Below, in pieces: positions 25,687-34,670 of a stretch of 64,000 nucleotides of DNA; position 1 is the stretch's first letter, and each line of letters starts with the position of its first letter. This DNA is from Antarcticimicrobium luteum (GTDB lineage: Bacteria; Pseudomonadota; Alphaproteobacteria; Rhodobacterales; Rhodobacteraceae): NCBI RefSeq assembly GCF_004358185.1, contig NZ_SMUV01000074.1, positions 124,001 to 188,000 of the forward strand, written 5' to 3'. The position numbers and the translations under genes are program-made. The notes under the pieces were generated by a model. The model searched no databases. It worked only from the letters and a program-made list of their open reading frames with translations, and had not been told where the DNA came from.

Positions 25687-27357
25687 TCAGCCGCGCGGCC
25701 CCGATTTCATGTCGGGTGCCTTGCGGCCGCGATATTTGACCGTGAGTTCCAGCGGCGTATCGTTCTCGTCGTAGATGCCGATCACCACGCCGCGCTTGCG
25801 GGTCTTGGTCCGCATTTCGATCAGCTGCTCTTCGCTGCGGGTGGTGCGCTGCGACTGGCGGCGGCTCCAGGCAAAGAGCTTGTCGTACATGCCGGCGATG
25901 ATGTCGGCGTGAATGTCGCTGTCGCCCAGATCGGTCAGCTCCTGCGGGTCGGCGGCCAGATCGAACAGCATCGGGCGATGGCCGCCCTCGAAATGGATCA
26001 GCTTCCAGCGTTTGTCGGCAACCATGAACATCACCGCGTCGCGCACCGCGATGTCATGCAGATGCGCCACCGGGGTGGCAGAGAAATCGTATTCGCAGAT
26101 GACGTAATCGCGCTGCGTCTCCTTGCGCTCGCCGCGCAGGATCGGCAGCAGGCTTTCGCCCTCCAGGATATGCTTGGCGGGTTGGCCACCGGCCGCCTCG
26201 ACGAAGGTGGGGGCGAAGTCGATGCATTCGACCAGCGCGTCGCAGGTGGTGCCGCGGGTGGCGTCGGCCTCGGGGCTGGGGTCGTAGACGATCAGCGGCA
26301 CCCGGGTGGAGGTGTCGTGAAAGAAGGTCTTTTCGCCCATCCAGTGATCGCCCAGGAAATCGCCGTGGTCGGAGGTGAGCACGATCATGGTGTCGTCCTT
26401 GCGCCCGGTCTCCTCCAGCCACTGGAACAGCCGCCCCATCTGGTCGTCGGCCTGTTTGATCAGCCCCATGTAGGCGGGGATCACCGCCTCGCGCACGTCC
26501 TGGCGGGAGAAGGTTTCGCCCACCTTGGTATCCATGAAGGCCTTGAAGATCGGATGCGCGTGCTGGCGTTCGGCATCCGAGCGGACCACCTCCTGCACGT
26601 CCTCGGGGCCGTACATCGAGGCATAGGGTTCCGGCACGATATAGGGCCAGTGCGGTTTGATATAGGAAAGGTGACAACACCAGGGGCCGGCGTGGGTTTC
26701 CATGAACTCGATGCCGCGCCCGGTGAGATAGGGGGTTTCGCTGTCCTGCTCGGCGATGTTCGCCGCCTCGCTGGAATTCTTCAGGAACCAGCCCGACAGT
26801 ACGTTGCCGTCCTCGTCGAGGCCGGAGTTGGCGAAGTCGTGCCAGGGGTTATCGCTCTCGTACCCCTTGGCCTTGAGCCATTTGTTGTATTCCCTGGCGC
26901 CGTCCGGGTCGTAGGAGCCGTCCGGCCCCTCCGGCAGCATGCCGTCGTCGCGTTCGATCACGTCGAAGCCGCATTCGCTGACGCGGGCGCCGATCAGGCT
27001 GTCAGGTTCCAGGCCCAGCCTTGCCATCCCCTCCTCGTCCGCGCGCATATGGGTCTTGCCGACCAGGTAGCAATCCATCCCCGCCTGGCGCAGGTGATCG
27101 CCCATGGTCATCTCGCCGACCTTCAGCGGGATGCCGTTCCAGCTGGCGCCGTGGGAATGGACATAGCGGCCGGTATAGGTGCTCATCCGGCTGCTGCCGC
27201 AGATCGGCGACTGGATATAGCAGCGGGTGAAGCGCACGCCCTTTTCGGCCAGGCGGTCGATATTGGGGGTGTGCAGGGTCTTGTGACCATAGCAGCTCAG
27301 GTAATCCCAGCGCAGCTGGTCGAACATGATGAACAGGATATTCTTTGGTTTCGTCAT
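25687..27357 (-). CDS. Sulfatase / phosphonate monoester hydrolase-like enzyme, cytoplasmic
   Basis: 556 residues of the alkaline-phosphatase superfamily. Metal ligands begin with FDQ (residues 12-14) and continue in TSDHGDFLGDH. The formylglycine site is C53-G-S-S-R57; the consensus is C-x-P/A-x-R, so Pro/Ala is replaced by Ser, but Cys and Arg remain. There is no signal peptide, so the substrate must be imported, which fits the TRAP genes just downstream on the same strand. The DQ rather than DD start resembles phosphonate monoester hydrolases and choline sulfatases. Sulfate ester or phosphonate/phosphate diester substrates are both possible. Confidence 0.88.
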   Translation of the reverse strand: MTKPKNILFIMFDQLRWDYLSCYGHKTLHTPNIDRLAEKGVRFTRCYIQSPICGSSRMSTYTGRYVHSHGASWNGIPLKVGEMTMGDHLRQAGMDCYLVGKTHMRADEEGMARLGLEPDSLIGARVSECGFDVIERDDGMLPEGPDGSYDPDGAREYNKWLKAKGYESDNPWHDFANSGLDEDGNVLSGWFLKNSSEAANIAEQDSETPYLTGRGIEFMETHAGPWCCHLSYIKPHWPYIVPEPYASMYGPEDVQEVVRSDAERQHAHPIFKAFMDTKVGETFSRQDVREAVIPAYMGLIKQADDQMGRLFQWLEETGRKDDTMIVLTSDHGDFLGDHWMGEKTFFHDTSTRVPLIVYDPSPEADATRGTTCDALVECIDFAPTFVEAAGGQPAKHILEGESLLPILRGERKETQRDYVICEYDFSATPVAHLHDIAVRDAVMFMVADKRWKLIHFEGGHRPMLFDLAADPQELTDLGDSDIHADIIAGMYDKLFAWSRRQSQRTTRSEEQLIEMRTKTRKRGVVIGIYDENDTPLELTVKYRGRKAPDMKSGPRG

Positions 27358-27478
27358 TCGCTATCGGCTGGTCATACCCCGCGCCGTTCGCTGTGACGCA
27401 TGGGGCGACGCCACCTCTCCCCCCGTGACATTCGGTCGCAACCTAGCAAGCCCGGGGGGCGGGGAAAAATAATGATTT

Positions 27479-27500
27479 CGAAAAACCTATAACCGTTTCG
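27479..27500. promoter_or_regulatory. Imperfect 22-bp dyad between LysR gene end and sulfatase
   Basis: CGAAA-N4-TATA-N4-TTTCG palindrome in an AT-rich patch overlapping the end of the LysR gene, about 120 bases upstream of the sulfatase start. Size and symmetry suit a LysR-type operator, and a LysR gene is adjacent. Inference from position only. Confidence 0.4.
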
Positions 27501-28443
27501 CTATACCACTGCCGTCCGTGAGGCCCAGACCCCGCACCTCTTCACGGATCATCTGCATCAGCAGTTGCGCCGGCGCGCTGACCGTCTGCCCCGCCGGAGT
27601 GGTCAACCCCACCGCCCCGTCCATGGCGCCTCCGGCGACATCGAGGCATTCGGCGGCGGCCTGCTCCAGTTCGCGCCGCATCGCGCCCAGCGGCTGACAG
27701 ACCACCGCCTCGGACATGGCGAGATAGGAGCGCGCGAATTCGAAGGAGATCGTCTCGATCATATTGGAGAAGCGGGACAGGCCCTGCGAGATCAGGAAGC
27801 GGTCCAACTCGTCGCGGATGATGGTGCCGGGGATCGGGATGACCACCGGATAGCGATCGACATCGCCGATTGTCAGTCCCTGCCGGCCCGCCAGCGGATG
27901 GCCGGCGCGCACAAAGAACACCAGCGGCTCGCTGTAGAGATGTTCGAAATTCATCCCCTGCATGTGCTCGGCGGAGAGCAGGCGGCCAAAGCCGAAATCC
28001 ACCTCGCCCGAGCGCAGATATTGTTGCAGCCCGCCGCCGGTGGTGGCGATGAATCGCAGATCGACGGACGGCGAGAGCGTCTTGAACCGCCGCACCGCGC
28101 CGGGCATCACCACGCGGACGACATTGGGCAGCACATAGGCCACCACCCGCTGGTCGGCGATCTGGCCCTGCAGCGCCTCCAGCCCGCGGTCGATCTGGCC
28201 GATTCCGCCCGAGACATAGGAAAACAGCGTATTGCCCGCCGCGTTCAGCACCAGCCCGGCGGCGGTGCGGTCGAACAGCGGGCTGCCCAGCTCCTCCTCC
28301 AGCTCGCGCAGCGAGCGGGAGACGGCGGGCTGCACCGTGCCCATCGCCTCGGCGGCGCGGGTGACCGAGCCCAGATGCGCCACCGACAGGAAACAGCGCA
28401 GGTGGCGCATGCGGATGCGGCTCGACGCCAGCCCCTTGGTCAT
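27487..28443 (-). CDS. LysR-family transcriptional regulator
   Basis: 318 residues from MTKGLASSRIRMRHL. The N-terminal winged helix-turn-helix is clear (LRCFLSVAHLGSVTRAAEAMGTVQPAVSRSLRELEEELG), followed by a periplasmic-binding-like effector domain. The start with AGGGGA upstream is preferred to a longer frame. Resembles the PcaQ/GbpR subgroup. It is first in the leftward cluster LysR - sulfatase - TAXI - TRAP and likely controls it in response to the imported substrate. Confidence 0.9.
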   Translation of the reverse strand: MTKGLASSRIRMRHLRCFLSVAHLGSVTRAAEAMGTVQPAVSRSLRELEEELGSPLFDRTAAGLVLNAAGNTLFSYVSGGIGQIDRGLEALQGQIADQRVVAYVLPNVVRVVMPGAVRRFKTLSPSVDLRFIATTGGGLQQYLRSGEVDFGFGRLLSAEHMQGMNFEHLYSEPLVFFVRAGHPLAGRQGLTIGDVDRYPVVIPIPGTIIRDELDRFLISQGLSRFSNMIETISFEFARSYLAMSEAVVCQPLGAMRRELEQAAAECLDVAGGAMDGAVGLTTPAGQTVSAPAQLLMQMIREEVRGLGLTDGSGIAKRL

Positions 28444-28803
28444 CTTTCGGTCCCCTTCCCCGGCGATTGTCCCGGCCTCCCTGATGGCTCTGCCCACTGT
28501 CCGCGCGGGAGGGGCATGGATGCAATCCCCGATTTGCGCCGGCGCCACAGCCGAACAGGGCGATCCGGCCGCGCGGCGCGACGGCCGCTTGAAAAACGGC
28601 CGCCCTTGCTGTAGGAAGCGGCCACCGGAATGGAGATTTTATGTCCCGCTGAAGTGGGGAGGCAGCTGTCCTCCCGATGCGAAATCAACCGATGATCTGC
28701 GTGGTCGGCCAACCGCCGACGCGAGCGGTGTTTTGCAATCTCAAACAACCTTACACTTCCGGTCGAAGCGATGCTTGCGACCCCGACATGAAAGTCATCC
28801 CCA
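28444..28803. other. Intergenic region between divergent LysR gene and rsgA
   Basis: About 360 bases without a supported gene. A hairpin GGGAGG-N7-CCTCCC lies at 28657-28675. The rsgA promoter is presumably in the more AT-rich part around 28730-28770. No ribosome site is evident before the rsgA ATG. Confidence 0.5.
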
Positions 28804-29886
28804 ATGAGACGGGACTATTCCGAATTCCTGCCGCCAAGTCCGGGCGGCACCAGCGCGACGCGCACATTTTCAACCATCGACACATTCGGCTGGCAGCCTT
28901 TTTTCGCCCAGCAGATCAGCGTTGACGATCTGACGGCGACGGCGCCCGCCCGCGTCACCGAGGTGCATCGAAACGGGCTGCATGTTGTCGGCGACGGTCT
29001 GGATCTGACCCTTCCGCCCAATCCCGAGGCGACAGTGGGGGATTGGATGTTGCTTGACCCCGCGGCGCCACAGACAAGCCGGATCCTTGAGCGCAAGAGC
29101 CTGATCAAGCGGCGCGCACCGGGCACGGATCGGCGGGTTCAGCTGATCGCGGCAAATATCGACACCATCTTTGTCGTGTCGTCCTGCAATCAGGACTTCA
29201 ACGTCGCCCGGCTGGAACGCTATGTCGCGCTGGCCCTTGAGGCCGGGATCACCCCGGTGATCGTTTTGACCAAGGCCGACCTTTGCGGCGATGTCGAGCG
29301 CTATGTGACCGCCGCGCGCGGCGTGTCCGAGCTGGTTCCGGTCGTGACCATAGATGCGCGCGGGACCGAGCCCAGGGAAAAGCTGGCCGAGTGGTGCGCG
29401 CCGGGCAGGACCGTCGCGGTTCTGGGGTCGTCCGGCGTGGGAAAATCGACCATCGTCAATGCGCTGGCGGGAACCCTGTCGATCGAGACCGGGGCGATCC
29501 GCGAGGACGACGCCAAGGGACGCCACACCACCACGCGGCGTCAGTTGCATGTGGTGTCCGGCGGCTGCGTGGTTCTGGACACCCCGGGCATGCGCGAGCT
29601 TCAACTGACCGACGCGGCCGCGGGGATCGACGATCTTTTCTCGGACATCAGCGGCCTTTCGGCACAGTGCCGGTTCAACGATTGCCGGCACATGACGGAA
29701 CCGGGATGCGCCGTTCTGGCCGCTGTCGAGGCCGGCACAATCGCGGCGTCACGGCTCGGTCGGTGGCGAAAGCTGATGAACGAAGAGGCCCACAACTCAG
29801 CCAGCCTGGCCGAACGGAAATCCAAGGACAAATCCCTTGGCAAGCTGATCCGCGCCGTGCAGCGACAAGACAAGAGAAGATACTGA
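28804..29886 (+). CDS. rsgA: Ribosome small-subunit-dependent GTPase A
   Basis: 360 residues. Circularly permuted GTPase: the G4 motif LTKAD precedes the P-loop GSSGVGKST and the G3 motif DTPGMREL. An N-terminal OB fold spans ~50-110 and a C-terminal zinc knuckle reads CRFNDCRHMTEPGC. RsgA assists late maturation of the 30S subunit. The C-terminus carries a basic tail (KSKDKSLGKLIRAVQRQDKRRY). The first ~40 residues are longer than in E. coli. Followed one base later by an acetyltransferase gene. Confidence 0.95.
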   Translation: MRRDYSEFLPPSPGGTSATRTFSTIDTFGWQPFFAQQISVDDLTATAPARVTEVHRNGLHVVGDGLDLTLPPNPEATVGDWMLLDPAAPQTSRILERKSLIKRRAPGTDRRVQLIAANIDTIFVVSSCNQDFNVARLERYVALALEAGITPVIVLTKADLCGDVERYVTAARGVSELVPVVTIDARGTEPREKLAEWCAPGRTVAVLGSSGVGKSTIVNALAGTLSIETGAIREDDAKGRHTTTRRQLHVVSGGCVVLDTPGMRELQLTDAAAGIDDLFSDISGLSAQCRFNDCRHMTEPGCAVLAAVEAGTIAASRLGRWRKLMNEEAHNSASLAERKSKDKSLGKLIRAVQRQDKRRY

Positions 29887-29887
29887 G

Positions 29888-30319
29888 ATGACCATCAGAA
29901 AATACCGGACCAGCGACACCGACGCGCTGATCGCGATCTGGCGACGGGCCAATGCGCTGGCCCATCCGTTTCTGGCACCGGAGTTCGTCGCCCGGGTCGC
30001 CGCCGACATGCGCGCGATCTACCTGCCGAACGCCGAGACATGGGTGCTGGAAGAGGACGGCGATCCGCTGGGGTTCATCGCCCTCATCGGCACTGAAATC
30101 GGCGGGCTGTTCCTGGATCCGGGGCACGTCGGCAAAGGCTTCGGACGATCGCTGGTGGATCATGCCGTCCGGCTGAAAGGCCCCTTGCGGGTCGAGGTTT
30201 TCCGGGACAACGCCGTCGGGCGTCCGTTCTACGAACGCTATGGATTTCTCCTTGATGAGGAATACCTGCACGACCCGTCCGGGGCCATGGCCTGGAAAAT
30301 GGCGATGCCGGCGGCGTAA
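29888..30319 (+). CDS. GNAT-family N-acetyltransferase
   Basis: 143 residues. N-terminal MTIRKYRTSDTDALIAIWRRA and acetyl-CoA-binding DPGHVGKGFGRSLVDHA (R/QxxGxG/A loop as GKGFGRS), ending with FYERYGF. Resembles YjaB-type acetyltransferases. Starts one base after the rsgA stop, so it is co-expressed with it. Substrate unknown. Confidence 0.88.
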   Translation: MTIRKYRTSDTDALIAIWRRANALAHPFLAPEFVARVAADMRAIYLPNAETWVLEEDGDPLGFIALIGTEIGGLFLDPGHVGKGFGRSLVDHAVRLKGPLRVEVFRDNAVGRPFYERYGFLLDEEYLHDPSGAMAWKMAMPAA

Positions 30320-30327
30320 ACGATTCT

Positions 30328-30354
30328 GGAAGGCGTCTGCGACAGACGCCTTCC
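30328..30354. terminator. Perfect 12-bp hairpin between convergent genes
   Basis: GGAAGGCGTCTG and CAGACGCCTTCC around a three-base loop, nine bases after the acetyltransferase stop and 31 bases before the end of the convergent IclR gene. Likely acts in both directions despite lacking a strong T-run. Confidence 0.75.
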
Positions 30355-30385
30355 ATCCCCGACACGGTCCTTCGTCCCGCGCGCC

Positions 30386-31171
30386 CTACCCGCCCAGCAG
30401 GCGGGAGATGCGCAGGCCGGTCTGGCGCACCGCCGCGCGGATCTCGGGCGGGACCGCGCCATTGCCCTCGCTGGCTATGGTGGCGTTGATCGCCGCGATC
30501 ACCCGGCCCGACATGTCGCGCACCGGGGCGGCGACCGAGGCGATGCCGGCCTCGAAACTGCCGATCTGCTGGACCGTTTCGCTGTCGCGGTCGCGGCGCC
30601 ATTGGGCCAGAACCTCGCCCTGGTCGCGCAGCGCGCGCCCCGGCGCCGCCGCCTGCCCCCGGTCGCGGTAGAGTGCGATCACCGTCTCTTCGTCCAGATC
30701 GGCGAGCAGGACGCGCCCCATCGTGGTGCTGGCCGCCGGCAGGCGGCTGCCCACGTGGACGATGCTGCCCATGCCCATGCGCGAGGGCACCCGCAGAAGA
30801 TAGAGCACCCGGTCGCCGTCGCGCACCCCCAGATGGGTGGACCAGTCGGTCTCGTCGCGCAGGCGCTCAAGCTCGGGCAGCGCAATCTCGACCAGCTCGC
30901 GGGTGGCCATATAGCCATAGCCGAGACGCAGCACGGCGGGGCCGAGGCTGTAGCTCTTGCCGCGCGGATCCTGCAAAAGGTAGCCCATCTGCGCCAGTGT
31001 ATAGACGGTGCGGAAGGCGGCGGAGCGGCTGAGCCCCAGTTCGCGCGCAAGATCGGACAGCGTCATTTCCTTGCGTTCGGGCGAGAAGGCGCCAAGCACC
31101 CGGAGCCCGCGCACGAGGCCGGGAACGATATAGCGGTCCTCCGAAAGCGGCTCGTCAGATGTTTTATCCAT
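30386..31171 (-). CDS. IclR-family transcriptional regulator (PcaR-like)
   Basis: 261 residues. Winged helix-turn-helix at ~17-80 (MTLSDLARELGLSRSAAFRTVYTLAQMGYL) and an IclR effector domain (THLGVRDGDRVLYLLRV; AASTTMGRVLLADL; GIASVAAPVRDMSGRVIAAINAT). PcaR/PcaU-type members control aromatic acid catabolism. It is divergent from the bicupin gene with 74 bases between. A motif ATAGTGTTTCAT at its start codon resembles the half sites upstream of the catabolic operon, suggesting autoregulation. No clear ribosome site. Confidence 0.9.
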   Translation of the reverse strand: MDKTSDEPLSEDRYIVPGLVRGLRVLGAFSPERKEMTLSDLARELGLSRSAAFRTVYTLAQMGYLLQDPRGKSYSLGPAVLRLGYGYMATRELVEIALPELERLRDETDWSTHLGVRDGDRVLYLLRVPSRMGMGSIVHVGSRLPAASTTMGRVLLADLDEETVIALYRDRGQAAAPGRALRDQGEVLAQWRRDRDSETVQQIGSFEAGIASVAAPVRDMSGRVIAAINATIASEGNGAVPPEIRAAVRQTGLRISRLLGG

Positions 31172-31245
31172 GAAACACTATATAGCCTGCAAAACAATCG
31201 GCGGATAGACCCGTTGCAGGACGTGCGACAGAAAAGGGACTCGCC

Positions 31246-32190
31246 ATGAACATCCAGACCACCGCTTCCACCCTGGCCGATGAGCTGAAGGCGCATACCG
31301 GCCGCTTTACCGACAAGGAATTCGACTGGAACGCCTTTCCGTCGAATGCCGGATTCGACGAGCTGGCCCGCGCGCAGATGCGCTATATCGGCGCCGGCGG
31401 CTCGCCCAAGGTGGGCGACACCAGCACGCTGAAGCCCGATCACTTCACCCTGAGCCTGATCTACAAGGAGCCGGGCAAATACGCCGCCTGCCATTCCCAT
31501 GAGATCGAGGAAAGCTTTCTGATCATCGACGGCACACTGATCGTCGGCTGGGAGAAGGACGGCGAGGTGGTCGAAGTCAATCTGGGGCCCAAGGACATGA
31601 TCCTGAACGCGCGCGAGATCGGCCACGGGTTCCGTGTCGACGGGGTCGAGCCGGTGCTGATGTCAATCTCGGTCGATGTGGGCAAGCCGCTGCCGCCGGT
31701 CTATCACTATCACCCCAAGGATCACGCGCCGGAACTGGCGCGCACCTTTGGCGCGCAGCCGGGCAAGACGATGAAATTCGACCGCAACGGCGCGCATCCG
31801 CTGCAAAAGCTGATGGCGGACTATGTGGTGCGCCACCATGAGCAGCCGACGATCTGGGAGGATGCCGGATTCACCCGCAAGGTCTATGTCGGGGCCGGCG
31901 GGATCGGCAACGACACCTGCCGCAAGGAGATGTGGGGGGTGCCGTCGCGTGTGGGCGTCAAACCCTTTGTGCGGCCGGTCGAGGATGCGGTCCTGGTACT
32001 CGAAGGCTCGCTGACCGTGGGCTGGGAGGAGAATGGCGAGACCGTCGAGGTCGAGCTGGGTCCGCGCGATCTGGTCAAGACGCCAGCGGGGCGCAAGCAC
32101 TGGTTCCGCAACGACTCCGCCGCCCCGGCGACGGTCTGGACGGTGATCGGCCAGGCCGAAGAGGACGGCGTGGTCTACGCCGCCGCCTGA
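31246..32190 (+). CDS. Bicupin protein, one intact metal site
   Basis: 314 residues with AAGGGA before the ATG. The first cupin has the metal pattern HSH-ExE around residues 82-88 (CHSHEIEESFLIIDG). The second cupin, FVRPVEDAVLVLEGSLTVGW, keeps the fold but has lost the HxH ligands. Gentisate-type ring dioxygenases also use only one of two cupins, but the fingerprint is not close enough to assign that reaction. It has its own terminator and is divergent from the IclR gene, so it belongs to the catabolic region as either an enzyme or an effector-binding protein. Confidence 0.75.
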   Translation: MNIQTTASTLADELKAHTGRFTDKEFDWNAFPSNAGFDELARAQMRYIGAGGSPKVGDTSTLKPDHFTLSLIYKEPGKYAACHSHEIEESFLIIDGTLIVGWEKDGEVVEVNLGPKDMILNAREIGHGFRVDGVEPVLMSISVDVGKPLPPVYHYHPKDHAPELARTFGAQPGKTMKFDRNGAHPLQKLMADYVVRHHEQPTIWEDAGFTRKVYVGAGGIGNDTCRKEMWGVPSRVGVKPFVRPVEDAVLVLEGSLTVGWEENGETVEVELGPRDLVKTPAGRKHWFRNDSAAPATVWTVIGQAEEDGVVYAAA

Positions 32191-32212
32191 GGGGCCGGTT
32201 CCCGATCTGAGA

Positions 32213-32237
32213 GGGCGCCCGCGTGGCGCCCATTTTT
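32213..32237 (+). terminator. Intrinsic terminator after bicupin gene
   Basis: GGGCGCC-CGCGT-GGCGCCC stem-loop followed by ATTTTT, 22 bases after the stop codon. A textbook rho-independent terminator that separates the bicupin from the catabolic operon. Confidence 0.9.
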
Positions 32238-32615
32238 CCGACCTCCGCGCCGCTGCGTCGATCCGACGGAGGCAGGCCGGCGCGGTGGCCGGGTCGGCGA
32301 AAGCGCGCGGACAGCGATTTTCCGGTTGGGCGCGGACGCCGGAGCCGGGCGCCATCGCCCCATCACCGGCGGGGCCGATCCCCCCTGATTCTCTTTCAGA
32401 CCTCCACGACCGGGGCTGTTCATTATTTAACCGCACGGTCATATATGAAACTTGTCCGAAATTTCAGCATGTTGCCGACGCCCCTCGCGGGCCGGCGCCA
32501 TGGCCCCGATAGCAGCCGGAAAAATTCTTGACTCGATGTCCTTTCACGGGCCAATCTATTTGTGAACACAGTGTTTAAATATGAACACTGATCATGACAG
32601 AGAGGGAAAGGGCAC
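32238..32615. promoter_or_regulatory. Promoter region of the catabolic operon with repeated TGAACAC sites
   Basis: No gene supported. An AT-rich block just before the first operon gene contains TTTGTGAACACAGTGTTT and AAATATGAACACTGAT (32578-32593), that is, two direct TGAACAC units 18 bases apart with an internal palindrome AACACaGTGTT. The second unit matches, but for one base over 13, the sequence at 47075-47087 before the distal IclR gene. Likely IclR operator. Confidence 0.6.
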
Positions 32616-32918
32616 ATGGACGCATTCAAGGATAAGCTGTCGCAACAGGCGCACGACACCGGCCGCCCGGCACTTGCCAATCAGTGTCAGGGGCGCGCGT
32701 TGAGCGCGGAGGAGGCCACGCTGGCCGAGGCGCTGATGGACATCTACGGCTCCGGCACCCATGATTTCTCCGCCGTCGCCAGTGCGCTCGCCGACAAGAA
32801 GGTGACCGCCCCGATCTCCGGCCGCACGGACTGGACCGAGGCGCTGCTGGCCGAGGAGCTGACCGCCATCAACGCCGACCTCGACGCCGCCTATGAGGCG
32901 AACGGTTATGGCGCTTGA
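32616..32918 (+). CDS. Small protein with recombinase-like helix-turn-helix region
   Basis: 100 residues. The middle, LAEALMDIYGSGTHDFSAVASALADKKVTAPISGRTDWTEALL, matches the recombinase-like HTH pattern in which a helix with 'aL..ag..dl..ia..Ln..gv.tp.G..Wt...v' is found in serine recombinases; no catalytic recombinase domain is present. Such small proteins are known beside oxygenase clusters. It is the first gene of the operon, overlapping the ABC ATPase start by 11 bases. Function unknown: regulator or accessory protein. Confidence 0.7.
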   Translation: MDAFKDKLSQQAHDTGRPALANQCQGRALSAEEATLAEALMDIYGSGTHDFSAVASALADKKVTAPISGRTDWTEALLAEELTAINADLDAAYEANGYGA

Positions 32919-33678
32919 GTTCCGCGCGGTCACCAAGGTCTTTCCGACCAATGCCGGCACCCCGCTGACCGCGGTTTCGGGCGTCAGCTTTCGCGTCGAC
33001 GAGGGCGAGTTCGTCTCGGTGGTCGGCCCCTCAGGCTGCGGCAAGTCCACCATCCTGTCGATGACCGCCGGCCTGTATCAGCCCAGCGAGGGCGAGGTTC
33101 TGGTCAGCGGCACGCGGGTGGACGGACCCAACGCGCATGTGGGTTTCATGCTGCAAAAGGATCTTCTGCTGCCTTGGCGCACCATCATCTCGAACATCGA
33201 ATTCGGGCTGGAATCGCGTGGGGTGCCGCGGGCGGAACGCCGCGCGCGCGCCATAGCCGAGCTGAGGCATTGCCATCTGGACGGGTTCGAAACGCAATAT
33301 CCCTATCAGCTTTCGGGCGGAATGCGGCAGCGCGCGGCGCTGGCGCGGACGCTGGCCATCGACCCCGAGATCATTCTGCTGGACGAGCCGTTTTCGGCGC
33401 TGGACGCGCAGACCAAGCTGCTGTTGCAGAACTCATTTGCCAAGACCATCGCCGAGGCCGGCAAGACCACCCTGCTGATCACGCACGATCTGGCCGAAGC
33501 GGTGCTGATGTCGGACCGCATCCTGGTCCTGAGCGAGCGGCCCGGCACCATCATCGCCGAGATCAAGGTGGACCTGCCGCATCGCAACGAGCCGATCAAA
33601 CGCCGGGTGCTGCCGGAGGTGAGCGACTATGCCGCGCAGCTCTTCAAGCACCTCAAACTCGAAGAAAAAGCAGCCTGA
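32908..33678 (+). CDS. ABC transporter ATP-binding protein (NitT/TauT family)
   Basis: 256 residues from MALEFRAVTK. Walker A GPSGCGKST, Q-loop MLQKDLLLPW, signature LSGGMRQR, Walker B ILLDEPFSALD and H-loop LLITHDLAEA. Closest in style to SsuB/TauB ATPases that import sulfonates, aromatics and other small anions. The ATG lies inside the end of the preceding gene, implying coupling. Confidence 0.93.
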   Translation: MALEFRAVTKVFPTNAGTPLTAVSGVSFRVDEGEFVSVVGPSGCGKSTILSMTAGLYQPSEGEVLVSGTRVDGPNAHVGFMLQKDLLLPWRTIISNIEFGLESRGVPRAERRARAIAELRHCHLDGFETQYPYQLSGGMRQRAALARTLAIDPEIILLDEPFSALDAQTKLLLQNSFAKTIAEAGKTTLLITHDLAEAVLMSDRILVLSERPGTIIAEIKVDLPHRNEPIKRRVLPEVSDYAAQLFKHLKLEEKAA

Positions 33679-33695
33679 CAACCGGGAGAATCAAG

Positions 33696-34670
33696 ATGAA
33701 GCACAGTATTTTCAGAACCATTGCCGCCGCCGCGCTCGCCCTTTCGGCGACCGCCGCGCTGGCCACCGACAAGGTAACCTATCTGTTCCCCGCCCCTGAC
33801 TTTCTGCCGGCCTTCGCGCCGTTCCAGCTTGCCAAGGGCAAGGGGTATTTCGACGCCGCCGGCCTTGACGTGACCTTTCAGGTCGGCAAGGGCGGCGCCG
33901 ATGTGGCGACCCAGGTGGCGCTGGGCAATGCCGATCTGGGCGGCGGCATCGGCGACACGCCGATCATCGTGCGCGCCAACGGGCTCAAGATCAAAGGCGT
34001 CGGCCTGCTGGGCGGACGCGGGTTGACGCAACTGGCCTGGCGCGCCGAGAGCGGCATCACCGGCCCCGCCGACCTCAAGGGCAGGTCGATCGGCGTGCTG
34101 TCGTTCCAGGACACCACCTATTACAACCTGCTGGGCGTGCTCGCCTCGGTCGGCCTGAGCAAGGATGACGTCGACATCCAGGCGGTCGGCCCGGGCGGCA
34201 TCATCCAGCTGAGCATCGCGGGCAAGCTGGACGCGCTGTCCGGCGTACCCGAATGGATCGCCGCCATCGAGGGCGCCGGCGTCAAGATGGAACAGATCCC
34301 GGTCGACAGCGTGTTCCCGGCCATGGCGCAGGCGATCATCGCCTCGGACGCGACCATCGCCGAGCGCCCCGAGGTTGTGCGCGGCTTTGTGCAGGCGGTC
34401 CTCAAGGCGATCGGCGACATCAACGCCGACTCGGCGCAGGCAGCAAAGGATTACGTCTCTTTCGTGCCGCAGCATTCCGGCAAGGAGGCCCAAGTCGAGG
34501 GCATCCTGCGCGCCTATTCCACGCTGATCTATCCCGAGAGCGAGAACCAGCCGCTGGGCGCCTTTGACCCGGCACGGATCGCCGAGGTGCAGAAATTCTA
34601 TCTCGACGCCGGGATCGTCCGCACCGCGGTGCCGGTCGAGGATCTTTATACCAACGCCTTCGTGAAATGA
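33696..34670 (+). CDS. ABC transporter substrate-binding protein (NitT/TauT family)
   Basis: 324 residues from MKHSIFRTIAAAALALSA, a clear signal peptide cut near ALAT. Follows the SsuA/THI5-like fold (GKGYFDAAGLDVTFQVGKGGAD, VALGNADLGGGIGDTPII). GGGAG precedes the start. Delivers the substrate in the periplasm. Overlaps the permease start as ATGA. Confidence 0.93.
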   Translation: MKHSIFRTIAAAALALSATAALATDKVTYLFPAPDFLPAFAPFQLAKGKGYFDAAGLDVTFQVGKGGADVATQVALGNADLGGGIGDTPIIVRANGLKIKGVGLLGGRGLTQLAWRAESGITGPADLKGRSIGVLSFQDTTYYNLLGVLASVGLSKDDVDIQAVGPGGIIQLSIAGKLDALSGVPEWIAAIEGAGVKMEQIPVDSVFPAMAQAIIASDATIAERPEVVRGFVQAVLKAIGDINADSAQAAKDYVSFVPQHSGKEAQVEGILRAYSTLIYPESENQPLGAFDPARIAEVQKFYLDAGIVRTAVPVEDLYTNAFVK

